A stretch of 64,000 nt of DNA from Chitinophagaceae bacterium DXS (GCA_030345135.1 CP128386.1:5172109-5236108); one strand, 5' to 3'. Shown: positions 1 to 9,297, counted from the first letter of the stretch. Notes: generated by a model not told the origin, from the letters alone. Numbers and translations are program-made.

Positions 1-15
1 ACAGCTGACCGCTAC

Positions 16-1074
16 ATGCAATGGAAAAACACCGTAACTGATCTTTTACGAATTGATTATCCTATCGTGCAAGCGCCAATGTTGGGTGTATCAACGCCCG
101 AAATGGTTGCAGCCGTATCTAACGCCGGTGGTCTTGGGTCTTTACCGGTTGGCGGTTTAAGCGCGACGGTTGTTGCAGATCTTATTCAAAAAACCAGGGC
201 GCTTACGCATAAGCCTTTTGCAGTAAATCTTTTTGCACATTCCATTCCCGCCGTTAATGAGCAGGAATACCTGGACATGCAGGAATTCTTATATCAGTTT
301 GCAATAAAAAGGCAACTGTCTTTCACCAAACAACCTGTTTCGTCATTACAGTTTTTCACATGGGAAGAGCAGATCGATATATTAATTAATGAGAAGATCC
401 CGGTGGTTAGCTTTACGTTTGGTATTCTGAGTGATGAAGCTATTGCCAGGCTAAAAAATAACGGTACAATTCTTATCGGAACAGCAACCAGCCTTAAGGA
501 GGCGCAGTTATTGGCCGATAAAGGAATTGATATCATTACAGCACAGGGAATTGAAGCAGGCGGCCACAGAGGGACTTTTTTGCACGATGATGAGATCCCG
601 GTGATCGGGCTGATGTCGCTGATCCCAGAAATAGTTGATGCGGTTAAGAAACCGGTGCTGGCCGCCGGAGGTATTATGGATGGAAAAGCGTTACGGGCTG
701 CTTTTCTTCTGGGTGCTAAAGGTGTTCAGGCTGGCAGCGCATTTATCGCCTGTAATGAAAGCAGTGCATCGCCTTCCCATAAAAAGCAACTAATTAACGC
801 AACTGATACCGATATTATTCTTACCAAAAACATCACCGGCCGATGGGCGCGCGGAATAAGAAATGAAATCATGCGCCAGGTTGAACAATCGGCGTTAACT
901 GTTCCACCTTACCCCTATCAAATACCATTGACCATCTTCGCAAGAAATGCAGGGCAAAAAGCGGGCAACGAAGACCTGATGGTTATCTGGGCCGGCCAGT
1001 CAGCCTTTAAAGCAAAGACAAAAAGTGCTGAAGAAATTTTTGCCACGCTTGTTCAGGAAGCCGAAGCTATCTAA
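16..1074 (+). CDS. Nitronate monooxygenase family (FMN-dependent)
   Basis: Probable flavin enzyme of the nitronate monooxygenase / 2-nitropropane dioxygenase family, which oxidises alkyl nitronates using FMN. The 352-residue length is normal for the family. Visible motifs on the TIM barrel are the N-terminal APMLGVSTPEM stretch (residues 20-30), AGGLGSLPVG (37-46), QGIEAGGHRG (177-186) with the conserved histidine next to the flavin, and the phosphate-binding strands AAGGIMDG (216-223) and GAKGVQAGSAF (233-243). The ATG at 16 is the first in frame and leaves the usual short N-terminus. It lies at the window edge, so upstream neighbours are unknown. Family assignment is firm; the physiological substrate is not known, since many members are annotated only as nitronate scavengers. 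Confidence 0.92.
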   Translation: MQWKNTVTDLLRIDYPIVQAPMLGVSTPEMVAAVSNAGGLGSLPVGGLSATVVADLIQKTRALTHKPFAVNLFAHSIPAVNEQEYLDMQEFLYQFAIKRQLSFTKQPVSSLQFFTWEEQIDILINEKIPVVSFTFGILSDEAIARLKNNGTILIGTATSLKEAQLLADKGIDIITAQGIEAGGHRGTFLHDDEIPVIGLMSLIPEIVDAVKKPVLAAGGIMDGKALRAAFLLGAKGVQAGSAFIACNESSASPSHKKQLINATDTDIILTKNITGRWARGIRNEIMRQVEQSALTVPPYPYQIPLTIFARNAGQKAGNEDLMVIWAGQSAFKAKTKSAEEIFATLVQEAEAI

Positions 1075-1332
1075 CCAACCATTACCAGAATTCGTACTTT
1101 CTGCATAAATGCTTACTTTACAAAGCAGAGCTTATTGTGTTTCAGACCAATAAATAACATTTATATATAACTGTTATGCTCTGCGAAGCCAATAGTATTT
1201 GTATTTTGCGGTACAGAGGGTTTCAGGTGGCACAAAATGTAATATGTTTTCAGAAGGGGCTGGCTTGTATGTGTGCCTGCAATGTTACCCAAATGTCCTT
1301 CATGTAACAAAACAATCAACTTCTGCTGTTTA

Positions 1333-2325
1333 ATGAAAAAAATAGTAATTGTATTAGTTAAGTATATTATCAGTTTTGGGTTAGGTGCTTTTTTGGTTTG
1401 GTGGTCGCTGAAGGGATTGACGGTTCAGGACAAAGCAGATATAAAAACGGCATTGTTAAGAGCGAGATTCTGGTTGCTCATACCGGTTTTTCTAATCTTA
1501 CTGACCAGCCATTTGTTCCGTTCCATCCGGTGGAGACAAATGGTTAGATCCATGGGATATGATCCCCCCCTTTTTCATCTTGTTTGTGGTTTGTTCGTCG
1601 GTTATCTTGGTAATCAGCTTATTCCAAGAGCAGGAGAAATATTACGCTGTACTGTTGTTGCACGACCCAACAAAATCCCCCCGGAAAAATTGATCGGTAC
1701 AATCATAGCAGAGCGGGTAATAGATCTGATGTGTCTTGCAATACTTTCCGTAATTGTGTTTTTTGCCGAATATGATGTTATAAAGCAATATGCCAGCGAA
1801 ATATTTGCGAAGGCAGAAAGCAATGTGGAAAAAGGAGGCTCGTCGCGCTGGATAACAATAGTTATTATTGTAGCAGTTATTGCTTTATGTGTGTATCTTT
1901 TAAGGCGGTTCCGTAAAACAAAATGGGGAACAATTCTTAACAGGGTTGCAAAAGGCATGTGGGAAGGGTTGGTTAGTATTGGAAAAGTAAAAAACAAGTT
2001 TCTTTTTATACTATATACCGTTCTTATTTGGGGCTGTTATGTAATCTCAACCTGGTTGGGTTGTTTTGCATTGCAGGAGACAGCCGGATTAAGCATTACA
2101 ACGGGAGTTGCCTTGCTGATCTTTGGAACCGTGGGCATCATTATCGCTCCGGGTGGTCTCGGCGCATATCCCATAGCTATTCAAAAAACATTAACGCTTT
2201 ATAATATAAATGAGAACATAGGATTGGCTGTGGGCTGGCTTTTATGGCTGGCACAGTTTATTTTTACTATTGTTTTTGGAACCTTGGCATACATCTTTAT
2301 TACAACTTCAAAGAAGAAGAAATGA
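1333..2325 (+). CDS. Flippase-like integral membrane protein (LPG synthase TM-domain family, UPF0104)
   Basis: Polytopic inner-membrane protein of about 330 residues resembling the membrane domain of lysylphosphatidylglycerol synthase and the AglD/UPF0104 group. The segment SIRWRQMVRSMGYDPP followed by GYLGNQLIPRAGEILRC is characteristic of this family, as is the C-terminal glycine-rich hydrophobic block GTVGIIIAPGGLGAYP. About seven or eight hydrophobic segments are visible. The frame is open from 1273, but that extension (MPAMLPKCPSCNKTINFCCL) looks non-native, so I take the ATG at 1333, whose product starts MKKIVIVLVKYI. The stop overlaps the start of the heptose-phosphate gene by ATGA, so the two are translationally coupled. 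This suggests, without proving, a role in envelope glycolipid handling. Confidence 0.82.
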   Translation: MKKIVIVLVKYIISFGLGAFLVWWSLKGLTVQDKADIKTALLRARFWLLIPVFLILLTSHLFRSIRWRQMVRSMGYDPPLFHLVCGLFVGYLGNQLIPRAGEILRCTVVARPNKIPPEKLIGTIIAERVIDLMCLAILSVIVFFAEYDVIKQYASEIFAKAESNVEKGGSSRWITIVIIVAVIALCVYLLRRFRKTKWGTILNRVAKGMWEGLVSIGKVKNKFLFILYTVLIWGCYVISTWLGCFALQETAGLSITTGVALLIFGTVGIIIAPGGLGAYPIAIQKTLTLYNINENIGLAVGWLLWLAQFIFTIVFGTLAYIFITTSKKKK

Positions 2326-2819
2326 AGAACACTTCTTATATATCCCAGAAAATCGTAACAGCAGTTCGGCTGCAGCATCTAATGAAAGGATGGCGCCTCA
2401 ACGGAAAAACAGTTTCTTTTACCAATGGCTGTTTTGATATTTTACACGAAGGACATATTTTCTCCTTATCGCAGGCGGCAAGCGAGGCTGACTTTCTTGT
2501 TGTTGGTGTGAACTCAGATGAGAGTGTAAAGCTGTTGAAAAAAGGCCCGGACAGGCCGGTTAACAATCAGCAGAGCAGATCACTCATATTGGCTTCTTTA
2601 CTAATGGTTGACGCCGTTGTGATCTTTGACGAAGAAACTCCCCGTGATCTGATTACCGCTATTATGCCAGATGTTATTGTAAAAGGCGGCGATTATACCG
2701 TAGAGCAAATTGCAGGAGCAAAAGAAGTAATTGCTAATGGTGGCCGTGTGGTTATTAACCCGATCATTCAGGGATTTTCAACAACGGGATTGATCGAGAA
2801 GATCAGGAAACTGGGATGA
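2322..2819 (+). CDS. rfaE2: D-glycero-beta-D-manno-heptose 1-phosphate adenylyltransferase
   Basis: Cytidylyltransferase-fold enzyme that transfers AMP to D-glycero-beta-D-manno-heptose 1-phosphate to make ADP-heptose for lipopolysaccharide. The nucleotide-binding motif SFTNGCFDILHEGH sits at residues 32-45, and VIVKGGDYT near residue 120 is the family's second motif. It is a stand-alone C-terminal half of HldE (165 residues), as in many Bacteroidota where kinase and transferase are separate; no HldE kinase domain is in the window. The frame is open from 2244, but those 26 residues overlap the upstream membrane-protein gene, so the ATG at 2322, overlapping the previous stop, is the likely start. 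Co-translation with a flippase-like protein fits an envelope pathway. Confidence 0.92.
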   Translation: MKNTSYISQKIVTAVRLQHLMKGWRLNGKTVSFTNGCFDILHEGHIFSLSQAASEADFLVVGVNSDESVKLLKKGPDRPVNNQQSRSLILASLLMVDAVVIFDEETPRDLITAIMPDVIVKGGDYTVEQIAGAKEVIANGGRVVINPIIQGFSTTGLIEKIRKLG

Positions 2820-2824
2820 GATCT

Positions 2825-2973
2825 GAAAGCTAAAGCCTAAAGCGTAAAGCCTAAAGCTGGCTGTATCGGTTCATTGTGGTTTATTCCGCCGATGATTTCA
2901 TGCTTCCCTATAAATTAATAAAGATCAAGATAGACAGTACAAGTTTTAGGCTTTGAGCTTTAGGCTCTAAGCT
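2825..2973. repeat. AAAGCCTA-type intergenic words in inverted orientation
   Basis: Directly after the rfaE2 stop, 2825-2858 holds four quasi-repeats of the word TAAAGCCTAAAGC. At 2942-2973, just before ppk1, the same word occurs in reverse complement (TTTTAGGCTTTGAGCTTTA and a further partial copy). The two blocks could pair across about 85 bases. The same word recurs at about 6398, 25320, 32692, 32994, 55855, 55960, 56310 and 56550. Confidence 0.7.
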
Positions 2974-2993
2974 TAGTCCCTCACACCTCACAT

Positions 2994-5063
2994 ATGCATA
3001 AGAAGAATTTGATAGCAAGGGATATCAGCTGGCTGAGTTTTAATGCCCGCGTTCTGCAGGAAGCAAATGATCCTACCGTTCCGTTAAAATCAAGAATCCG
3101 TTTTTTAGGAATACACTCGAATAACCTGGATGAATTTTTCAGAGTACGCGTAGCCACACTTAAACGCATGGTTGAATTGGCAGGCAAGAAAGCCAACATG
3201 CATTTTGAAGATAACCCACAGGCAATACTGGATCAAATTCAGACAATTGTTTTACAACAACAAAATGAGTTTAACCGCATCTGGGATGGTATACAGGATG
3301 AGATGAAAAAGCAGAAGGTCTTTCTTGTTACTGAAAAGAAATTAACCAAAGAACAGAAAGATTTTGTGCGTACTTTTTTTGATGAAGAAGTGCGTTCAAA
3401 TATCATTCCCTTGCTTATAGAAAGCTTACCGGCGTTGCCATACCTGCGCGATAAAAGTCTTTACCTGGGTGTTGTAATGCGCAAGGAAGATTCAGCATAC
3501 GATCAAAAATATGCATTGATTGAGATTCCCTCAAAAACCGTGGGACGCTTTGTGCAACTGCCTTCAAAAACAGACGATAAGCAGATCATTCTGCTGGAAG
3601 ATGTTGTGAGATATAACCTGCCCTATATCTTCTCCTATTTTGGCTATGATTATTTTGATGCACATGTATTTAAAGTAACGAAGGATGCCGAAATAGACAT
3701 AGATAATGATGTATCAACCACACTTGTTCAGAAAATCGAGCACGGCCTGAAGAACAGGCGCAAAGGAAAAGCCGTGCGATTTGTATATGACAAAGAAATG
3801 GACGCCGGACTGCTGGAATACCTTATCAGGCGTTTAAATCTCTCAAGACGCGATAATATAATACCAGGCGGGCGCATTCATAACTTCCGGCACTTTATGG
3901 ATTTTCCGGATGTATTTGATAAAAAGACAACCCGACTTTCTCCTATAAGGCATCCAGCGCTAAAGAATTCTTTACGTGTAACAGATGTTATTTTAGAGCA
4001 GGATGTAATGCTCCATTTCCCTTACCATTCGTTTGATCCGCTGATTGACCTTTTACGCGAGGCTGCAATGGATCCGGATGTAACTACTATAAAAATCACC
4101 GCTTATCGCCTCGCCTCCAATTCAAAGATCATTAATGCACTTGTTAATGCTGTTCGCAATGGCAAGCAGGTAACCGTTATGCTGGAATTACGGGCCCGGT
4201 TTGACGAAGAGGCCAACCTTGAGTGGAAAAATGTATTGGAAGATGAAGGCGTAAAAGTATTACTTGGCGTTCCTAACATGAAAGTGCATGCCAAGATATG
4301 TGTGATTAAGAAAAGAATCGGCAACAAAACAACACAATACGGCTTTGTAAGCACAGGAAACCTGAACGAGAGCACTGCCCGCGTGTACGCAGATCATTGT
4401 CTTTTAACAAGTAACAGGAACATTATGGCGGACGTAAACCGCATCTTCAGCTACCTGGAAAATTACAAAACGGGTGAAAAATTTTTGAAAGCCTGCAAAA
4501 CGCTGGTGATCTGTCCGACTACTATGAGAAAACAGCTTCTCATGTTGATCAATCGTGAAATAAGAAATGCCAAAGCAAAAAAAGAAGCAAGGATAACCAT
4601 CAAGCTAAACTCCATTAGCGACACTGATCTGATCTATAAACTTTATGAAGCTGCAGAAGCTGGTGTGGACATACAAATGGTGGTTCGTGGAATTTTTTGC
4701 GCTAAAGTGGAAAATAAAAAATACAAAAAGCACATAACAGCGATAAGCATAGTCGATGAATTCCTGGAACACGCAAGGGTATTGATCTTTCACAATAGTG
4801 GCAAGGAACGTGTGTTTATATCCTCTGCCGACTGGATGGTGCGGAACCTGGATCATCGTGTTGAAGCAGCGGTGCCAATCGCAAATTCAGAAATTAAAGA
4901 TGAATTGAAGAGCATTATCGACATTCAACTAAGAGACAATGTAAAAGCGCGTTGGCTGGATAATCATCTGTCAAATGAATATGTTTCATCTGCAGGCAAA
5001 AAGAAAACTCGCTCGCAGGTGGATACTTTTCATTTTCTGCAGCAAAAGGCAGTCAAAGTTTAG
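2994..5063 (+). CDS. ppk1: Polyphosphate kinase 1
   Basis: Reversibly makes inorganic polyphosphate from ATP. The product is 689 residues, the usual size for PPK1, with the N-terminal domain (RDISWLSFNARVLQEA), head domain (HSNNLDEFFRVRVATLKR) and two phospholipase-D-like C-terminal domains. The phosphorylated histidine is in KVHAKICVI near residue 431, followed by FVSTGNLNESTARVYAD. The second C-terminal domain carries SSADWMVRNLDHRVEAAVPI. It is followed by an exopolyphosphatase-family gene about 200 bases downstream, so synthesis and degradation of polyphosphate are encoded side by side. The ATG at 2994 gives MHKKNLIARDISWL, the expected N-terminus. Confidence 0.97.
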   Translation: MHKKNLIARDISWLSFNARVLQEANDPTVPLKSRIRFLGIHSNNLDEFFRVRVATLKRMVELAGKKANMHFEDNPQAILDQIQTIVLQQQNEFNRIWDGIQDEMKKQKVFLVTEKKLTKEQKDFVRTFFDEEVRSNIIPLLIESLPALPYLRDKSLYLGVVMRKEDSAYDQKYALIEIPSKTVGRFVQLPSKTDDKQIILLEDVVRYNLPYIFSYFGYDYFDAHVFKVTKDAEIDIDNDVSTTLVQKIEHGLKNRRKGKAVRFVYDKEMDAGLLEYLIRRLNLSRRDNIIPGGRIHNFRHFMDFPDVFDKKTTRLSPIRHPALKNSLRVTDVILEQDVMLHFPYHSFDPLIDLLREAAMDPDVTTIKITAYRLASNSKIINALVNAVRNGKQVTVMLELRARFDEEANLEWKNVLEDEGVKVLLGVPNMKVHAKICVIKKRIGNKTTQYGFVSTGNLNESTARVYADHCLLTSNRNIMADVNRIFSYLENYKTGEKFLKACKTLVICPTTMRKQLLMLINREIRNAKAKKEARITIKLNSISDTDLIYKLYEAAEAGVDIQMVVRGIFCAKVENKKYKKHITAISIVDEFLEHARVLIFHNSGKERVFISSADWMVRNLDHRVEAAVPIANSEIKDELKSIIDIQLRDNVKARWLDNHLSNEYVSSAGKKKTRSQVDTFHFLQQKAVKV

Positions 5064-5069
5064 GAGATT

Positions 5070-5213
5070 TTAATTTGAGATTTGGAATTTGAAATTGGTC
5101 TGGTGCAGACAGGCTGATAAATAATGATCAGGTAGCCGCTTAGTCTCAAATGCGAGAAATCATCCGAATGATTGCAAGCGCACCTTGCATATCAAATTTC
5201 AAATCTTAAATCC
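5070..5213. repeat. GAGATTTGAAATTT-type words, inverted pair
   Basis: Just after the ppk1 stop, about 5070-5096 reads as repeats of the word GAGATTTG/GAATTTGAAATT. At 5190-5213 the reverse complement (CAAATTTCAAATCTTAAAT) appears before ppx. The same word family is found at 9974-10007 and 63541-63580. No gene is seen between the arms. Confidence 0.6.
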
Positions 5214-5261
5214 ATACGCTGAACAACGCAATTACTTTAAGTTTGTATAAAATAATTTGAT

Positions 5262-6149
5262 TTGAAACTTGCCGCAATAGATATTGGAAGTAACGCAGCC
5301 CGCTTATTAATAGCGGATGTTATTGACGATGGCATAAGCAAACCGCAGTTTGTTAAGATAAATCTTGTAAGGGTTCCCTTAAGACTGGGATTTGATGTGT
5401 TTGAGAAGGGTGAAATAAGTAAACCTAAAATCGGGATGATCATTCAGACGATGAAGGCATACAAGCATTTGTTGAATGTATACGGAGTTGAAAGGGTGAA
5501 GGCCTGCGCCACCAGTGCCATGCGCGATGCGGTTAACAGCGCGGATATCATTCGCAAGATCAGACTGGAAACAGGAATAGAAATAAGTGTAATAAGCGGA
5601 GATGAAGAAGCAACGGTTATTTATGAAAACCATATTGCAGAGAACCTGGATAAAGAGCATGCTTACCTTTATATAGACGTTGGCGGTGGTAGTACCGAAC
5701 TAACCTTCTTTGCCGAGGGAAAACTGCGGTATAAAGAATCTTTCAATATTGGTACCATCAGGTTGCTTAAAAACCTTGTTACTGAAAAGAACTGGGACGA
5801 TATGCGCGATAAGCTGAAACAGAACCTGAAAACCAAATTTCCTGTTACAGCCATCGGGTCAGGTGGAAACATCAACAAAATATTCTCACTTAGTAAAAAG
5901 AAAGAAGGCAAGCCCCTCTCCTTCGATTTAGTGAAAGATTACTACAAGGAATTTTCAAACTTTACCGTAGAGGAAAGAATGCGGATCTACAAACTGCGCG
6001 ACGACCGCGCCGACGTTATTGTGCCTGCCCTGCAGATCTATGTAAATGTAATGCGCTGGGCCAATATTGATGAGATCTACGTCCCCAAAATAGGTCTCGC
6101 CGATGGCCTTGTACAGCATTTGTATGAAGAAATTAAAAACGGACAGTAA
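5262..6149 (+). CDS. ppx: Ppx/GppA-family phosphatase (exopolyphosphatase-like), TTG start
   Basis: Sugar-kinase/Hsp70-fold phosphatase that removes terminal phosphate from polyphosphate or pppGpp. The phosphate-1 motif AAIDIGSNAARLLI starts at residue 4 and the phosphate-2 motif DVGGGSTEL is at 139-147; TAIGSGGNINKI is the adenosine-site region. The 295 residues cover only the two catalytic lobes and lack the long C-terminal HD-like domain of the E. coli enzymes, as in other short Bacteroidota members. The start is TTG at 5262: an in-frame TAA lies at 5253-5255, so no ATG or GTG start is possible, and the canonical N-terminus begins at once. Its position after ppk1 supports a polyphosphate role, but pppGpp hydrolysis cannot be excluded. 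Confidence 0.9.
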   Translation: MKLAAIDIGSNAARLLIADVIDDGISKPQFVKINLVRVPLRLGFDVFEKGEISKPKIGMIIQTMKAYKHLLNVYGVERVKACATSAMRDAVNSADIIRKIRLETGIEISVISGDEEATVIYENHIAENLDKEHAYLYIDVGGGSTELTFFAEGKLRYKESFNIGTIRLLKNLVTEKNWDDMRDKLKQNLKTKFPVTAIGSGGNINKIFSLSKKKEGKPLSFDLVKDYYKEFSNFTVEERMRIYKLRDDRADVIVPALQIYVNVMRWANIDEIYVPKIGLADGLVQHLYEEIKNGQ

Positions 6150-6340
6150 GAAGACCGTAAGACAGTAAGAAAGTAAGACGTGTAAGAGGGGGCGTGGGTC
6201 AATAGTCAATGGTCAATAGTGAAAGGTGCATCAGGTCTCCCTTTTTCGAACCATTTTATTGTCTTAAAATCTTACGATCTTATTGTCTTGCGATCTTACA
6301 CGTCTTACGATCTTACTGTCTCCCGGTCTTACAATCACAT
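6150..6340. repeat. TAAGACAG/TCTTACGATC octamer words in opposed blocks
   Basis: Immediately after the ppx stop there are plus-oriented words (GACCGTAAGACAGTAAG, then GTCAATAGTCAATGGTCAAT near 6200-6222). From about 6268 to 6335 the complementary words occur (CTTACGATCTTATTGTCTTG and ACACGTCTTACGATCTTAC). The arrangement could form a long imperfect stem. The remaining bases to panB hold AAGCTTTGGGCTTTAGGCTT near 6398 and the panB promoter. Small open frames across this block are artefacts of the repeat. Confidence 0.7.
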
Positions 6341-6415
6341 GCGTCTTTTACCTCACCCCTCAAGCCTTATGCCTCACGCCAATCATCCCCTGGTTTTAAG
6401 CTTTGGGCTTTAGGC

Positions 6416-6448
6416 TTTGCGCTTACCAGAGTTTTTTTTCTATCTTTG
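6416..6448 (+). promoter_or_regulatory. Bacteroidota-type promoter of panB
   Basis: TTTG at 6416-6419 and TATCTTTG at 6441-6448 are separated by 21 bases, matching the primary-sigma consensus TTTG / TAnnTTTG of Bacteroidota. It lies about 80 bases upstream of the panB ATG. Confidence 0.65.
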
Positions 6449-6526
6449 CATCCCTTTCATTGAATATGTTTTATTCTAACGTAGGCACATGTTCAATTTC
6501 TTAGTCAATTTAAACCTACGTTTATC

Positions 6527-7342
6527 ATGTCAGTTAACAAAGAGGTTAAGAAAATTACCACCAACACGCTCCAGAAAATGAAAGCTGCCGGAGAGAAGAT
6601 CTCCATGCTTACCGCTTACGATTTTTCATTTGCTAAAATATTCGATGACGCCGGAGTAGATGTATTGCTGGTGGGCGACAGTGCAAGTAATGTGATGGCC
6701 GGCCACGAGACGACTTTACCCATCACGCTGGACCAAATGATCTATCACGCACAATCTGTTATCCGCGGTGTAAACAGAAGTCTTGTTGTAGTGGATCTCC
6801 CTTTTGGATCGTATCAGTCGAATCCATCAATCGCATTGGCTTCGGCGATCAGGATCATGAAAGAAACCGGTGCACATGCAGTGAAGCTTGAGGGTGGTAT
6901 TGAAATTGTTGATTGCATAAAAAGTATTGTTTCTGCCGGCATTCCTGTAATGGGCCATCTTGGCTTAACTCCACAAAGCATTTATAAGTTCGGCACATAC
7001 AATGTACGCGCAAAAGAAGCTGCGGAAGCGCAGAAATTACGTACTGATGCTCAATTAATTGAGCAGGCCGGATGTTTTGCCATTGTGCTGGAAAAAATCC
7101 CTGCCACCCTTGCAAAAGAGGTTTCCGAGAACCTTTCTGTGCCAACGATTGGGATCGGCGCGGGTGGTGATTGTGACGGGCAGGTATTGGTAATGCACGA
7201 TATGCTGGGTATTAACACAGAGTTTAAACCCCGGTTTTTAAGGCAGTACCTAAATCTCAACGAACAGATTACCAGTGCGGTACAACAATATATTACCGAT
7301 GTTAAGGCACGCGATTTCCCCAATAGCGAAGAATCTTACTAA
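6527..7342 (+). CDS. panB: 3-methyl-2-oxobutanoate hydroxymethyltransferase
   Basis: First committed step of pantothenate synthesis: adds a hydroxymethyl group from methylenetetrahydrofolate to 2-oxoisovalerate, giving ketopantoate. The 271-residue product has the TIM-barrel motifs [34 protein letters not shown] (50-63), the metal-ligand strand [11 protein letters not shown] (87-97), [10 protein letters not shown] near 146 and the catalytic glutamate in VLEKIP near 190, followed by [17 protein letters not shown]. Length and motifs are standard. panC, panD and panE are not nearby. A clear promoter lies upstream, so it is probably transcribed alone. Confidence 0.97.
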   Translation: MSVNKEVKKITTNTLQKMKAAGEKISMLTAYDFSFAKIFDDAGVDVLLVGDSASNVMAGHETTLPITLDQMIYHAQSVIRGVNRSLVVVDLPFGSYQSNPSIALASAIRIMKETGAHAVKLEGGIEIVDCIKSIVSAGIPVMGHLGLTPQSIYKFGTYNVRAKEAAEAQKLRTDAQLIEQAGCFAIVLEKIPATLAKEVSENLSVPTIGIGAGGDCDGQVLVMHDMLGINTEFKPRFLRQYLNLNEQITSAVQQYITDVKARDFPNSEESY

Positions 7343-7445
7343 TTACTAACCGATAAAATATTGCTCTTAATCTAAAAAAAAGAGCCGTTAGCTATAAGTT
7401 TAGCAGCTTCACTTTAGATTTACTAAAAGTGCGGATGATTTTATT

Positions 7446-8501
7446 ATGCTACCAACAAAAAAGAAACTTGTTGCAGAAATTGTTATAAACGTAACGGCAT
7501 GGGCCATCATATTGCTGCTGCCGTTTGTTTTTTTTCAATATAACCGGAGCGAGCCGCCTTTTCAAAGTCAGAGATTTACTAACCAGTACCTTGGGTCGGC
7601 AATCTTCCTGCTGATTTTCTTTTACATCAATAAAGGAACATTCATACCAAGGATCCTGGCAACCAAGAAACCGGTGCCGTACATTCTCATTATACTGGCC
7701 TGTTTCTTTCTATACCTGACCTTGATGTATAACATTGCATGGTTGTCAGCAGAAACAAGGGAGTTCCTGAAAAGTGAATTTGCTCAAAAAATGAATCTTC
7801 GCGGTCCAAAGCTTTTTGCCACTGGACCAATGACGTTGTTCCTTTTGGTGTTTATTATCGGTGCAGGTTCTAAGGTAGTAAATGAGTGGTTCCAGGCAGA
7901 TGAAATCAGGGAGGAAGTTAGCCGCCAGCAGTTGCAAACAGAATTGTCTCTGCTTAAATCGCAAGTGAACCCACATTTTCTTTTTAATACTTTAAACAGT
8001 ATTTATTCTTTGTCCGTTAGTAATAGCGACAAAACTCCCGATGCTGTTTTAAAGCTTTCAAAGATAATGCGGTATACGCTGGAGGAATCACAAAATGATA
8101 AGGTGATGCTTTCCCAGGAAATTGATTTTATCAACAGCTATATTGATCTTCAAAAAGTAAGGCTGACTGAAAAGTCGAAGATAGTTTTTAATACAGATGG
8201 TCCGGTTGACAGGGTTCTGATTGCGCCGCTGTTATTTATACCCTTTATAGAAAATGCTTTCAAGTACGGTATCAGCACACATCTAAGCTCTGCCATTAAG
8301 GTTGAGATCTGCGTGAATAATAAGACCATCGCCTTTAATTGTTATAATGATATCATTCCCGGAGCCACTAAACAAAGTGGTACCGGAACTGGCATCAGCA
8401 ATACAAAAAGAAGACTGGAATTATTGTACCCAGATAAACACACGCTTGAAATTCAAAATACAGCAAATAGCTTTAGCGTAAAACTCATAATTGAGAATTA
8501 G
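7446..8501 (+). CDS. LytS/YehU-family sensor histidine kinase
   Basis: Membrane sensor kinase of the His_kinase (PF06580) class. Four hydrophobic segments lie in residues 1-145 (for example WAIILLLPFVFFQY and YILIILACFFLYLTLMY), followed by a short coiled linker and the kinase core with the phospho-acceptor histidine in SQVNPHFLFNTLNSIY (H about 177). The ATP-binding part has PFIENAFKYG (N box) and GTGTGISNTKRRLELLY (G box). It is followed 103 bases later by a LytTR response regulator, its evident partner. There is no recognisable extracellular ligand domain, so the signal is unknown. Confidence 0.93.
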   Translation: MLPTKKKLVAEIVINVTAWAIILLLPFVFFQYNRSEPPFQSQRFTNQYLGSAIFLLIFFYINKGTFIPRILATKKPVPYILIILACFFLYLTLMYNIAWLSAETREFLKSEFAQKMNLRGPKLFATGPMTLFLLVFIIGAGSKVVNEWFQADEIREEVSRQQLQTELSLLKSQVNPHFLFNTLNSIYSLSVSNSDKTPDAVLKLSKIMRYTLEESQNDKVMLSQEIDFINSYIDLQKVRLTEKSKIVFNTDGPVDRVLIAPLLFIPFIENAFKYGISTHLSSAIKVEICVNNKTIAFNCYNDIIPGATKQSGTGTGISNTKRRLELLYPDKHTLEIQNTANSFSVKLIIEN

Positions 8502-8604
8502 TTTAACTTAGAAGTGACCCGCATAAGGATTGGTAAATGAATTAGCATACTACAGCTGAAAGCAGATCCGCAGATGGCTTACAGCTTTTTAAAAATCAGA
8601 TGAC

Positions 8605-9297
8605 ATGAAATGTGTTGTAATTGACGACGAGCCTCTGGCATTGCAACTCGTACAGAATTATATCGGAAAAACAGAAGGTCTTGAGCTGGTAGCAAAATTT
8701 ACGGATACCGTTGAGGCCGGAGATTTCCTGGAAAAGAATCCTGTTGATCTTCTTTTTCTTGATGTTCAGATGCCTGATGAAAACGGCCTGCAATTTTTTA
8801 GCAGATTGGAGAACAAACCGATGGTAATTTTTACTACCGCTTACAGCCAGTTTGCGGTGGAAGGTTTTAATCTTGATGCGATAGACTATCTGCTAAAACC
8901 CTTTGACTATGCGCGTTTTGAAAAGGCTGTAAATAAGGCTAAAGATTTTTCATTATACCGCCAGAACAAGGAAAACAGCGAAGGATTTTTGTTTGTAAAA
9001 TACAATTACCAATGGACTAAAATCTATTACAAGGACATTGAGCTGATTGAGGCCCTTGATGATTACATCAAGATCTACGTTGAACCCAAACCTATTCTTG
9101 TCCACATGAGCATGAAAGCCGTAAGTGAAAAGCTTCCGGAAAGTAAGTTTATCAGGGCTCACCGTTCTTACATAGTTCCCGTTGACAAGATCAAAAGCTG
9201 GAACAAGAACACAATAAACATCGGCAATAAGGTAATTCCTATCAGCTATACTTACCAGAAACAGGTAACGGAATTATTGCAGAAAAAACTGGATTAG
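8605..9297 (+). CDS. LytTR-family response regulator
   Basis: Response regulator with an N-terminal receiver (acidic pair DD at 7-8, phospho-acceptor aspartate 53 in FLDVQMPDENG, signature lysine in LLKPFDY near 103) and a C-terminal LytTR DNA-binding domain from about residue 128 (FVKYNYQWTKIYYKDIELIE, with HRSYIVPVDKI near the end). The 230-residue length is typical. It lies just downstream of the LytS-type kinase and is the likely phosphorylation partner. LytTR proteins bind paired direct repeats upstream of their targets; I saw no obvious pair next to this operon. Confidence 0.94.
   Translation: MKCVVIDDEPLALQLVQNYIGKTEGLELVAKFTDTVEAGDFLEKNPVDLLFLDVQMPDENGLQFFSRLENKPMVIFTTAYSQFAVEGFNLDAIDYLLKPFDYARFEKAVNKAKDFSLYRQNKENSEGFLFVKYNYQWTKIYYKDIELIEALDDYIKIYVEPKPILVHMSMKAVSEKLPESKFIRAHRSYIVPVDKIKSWNKNTINIGNKVIPISYTYQKQVTELLQKKLD

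Noticed and set aside
6209..6463. 84-codon plus-strand frame before panB
   Set aside because: It lies wholly in the octamer repeats and covers the panB promoter.
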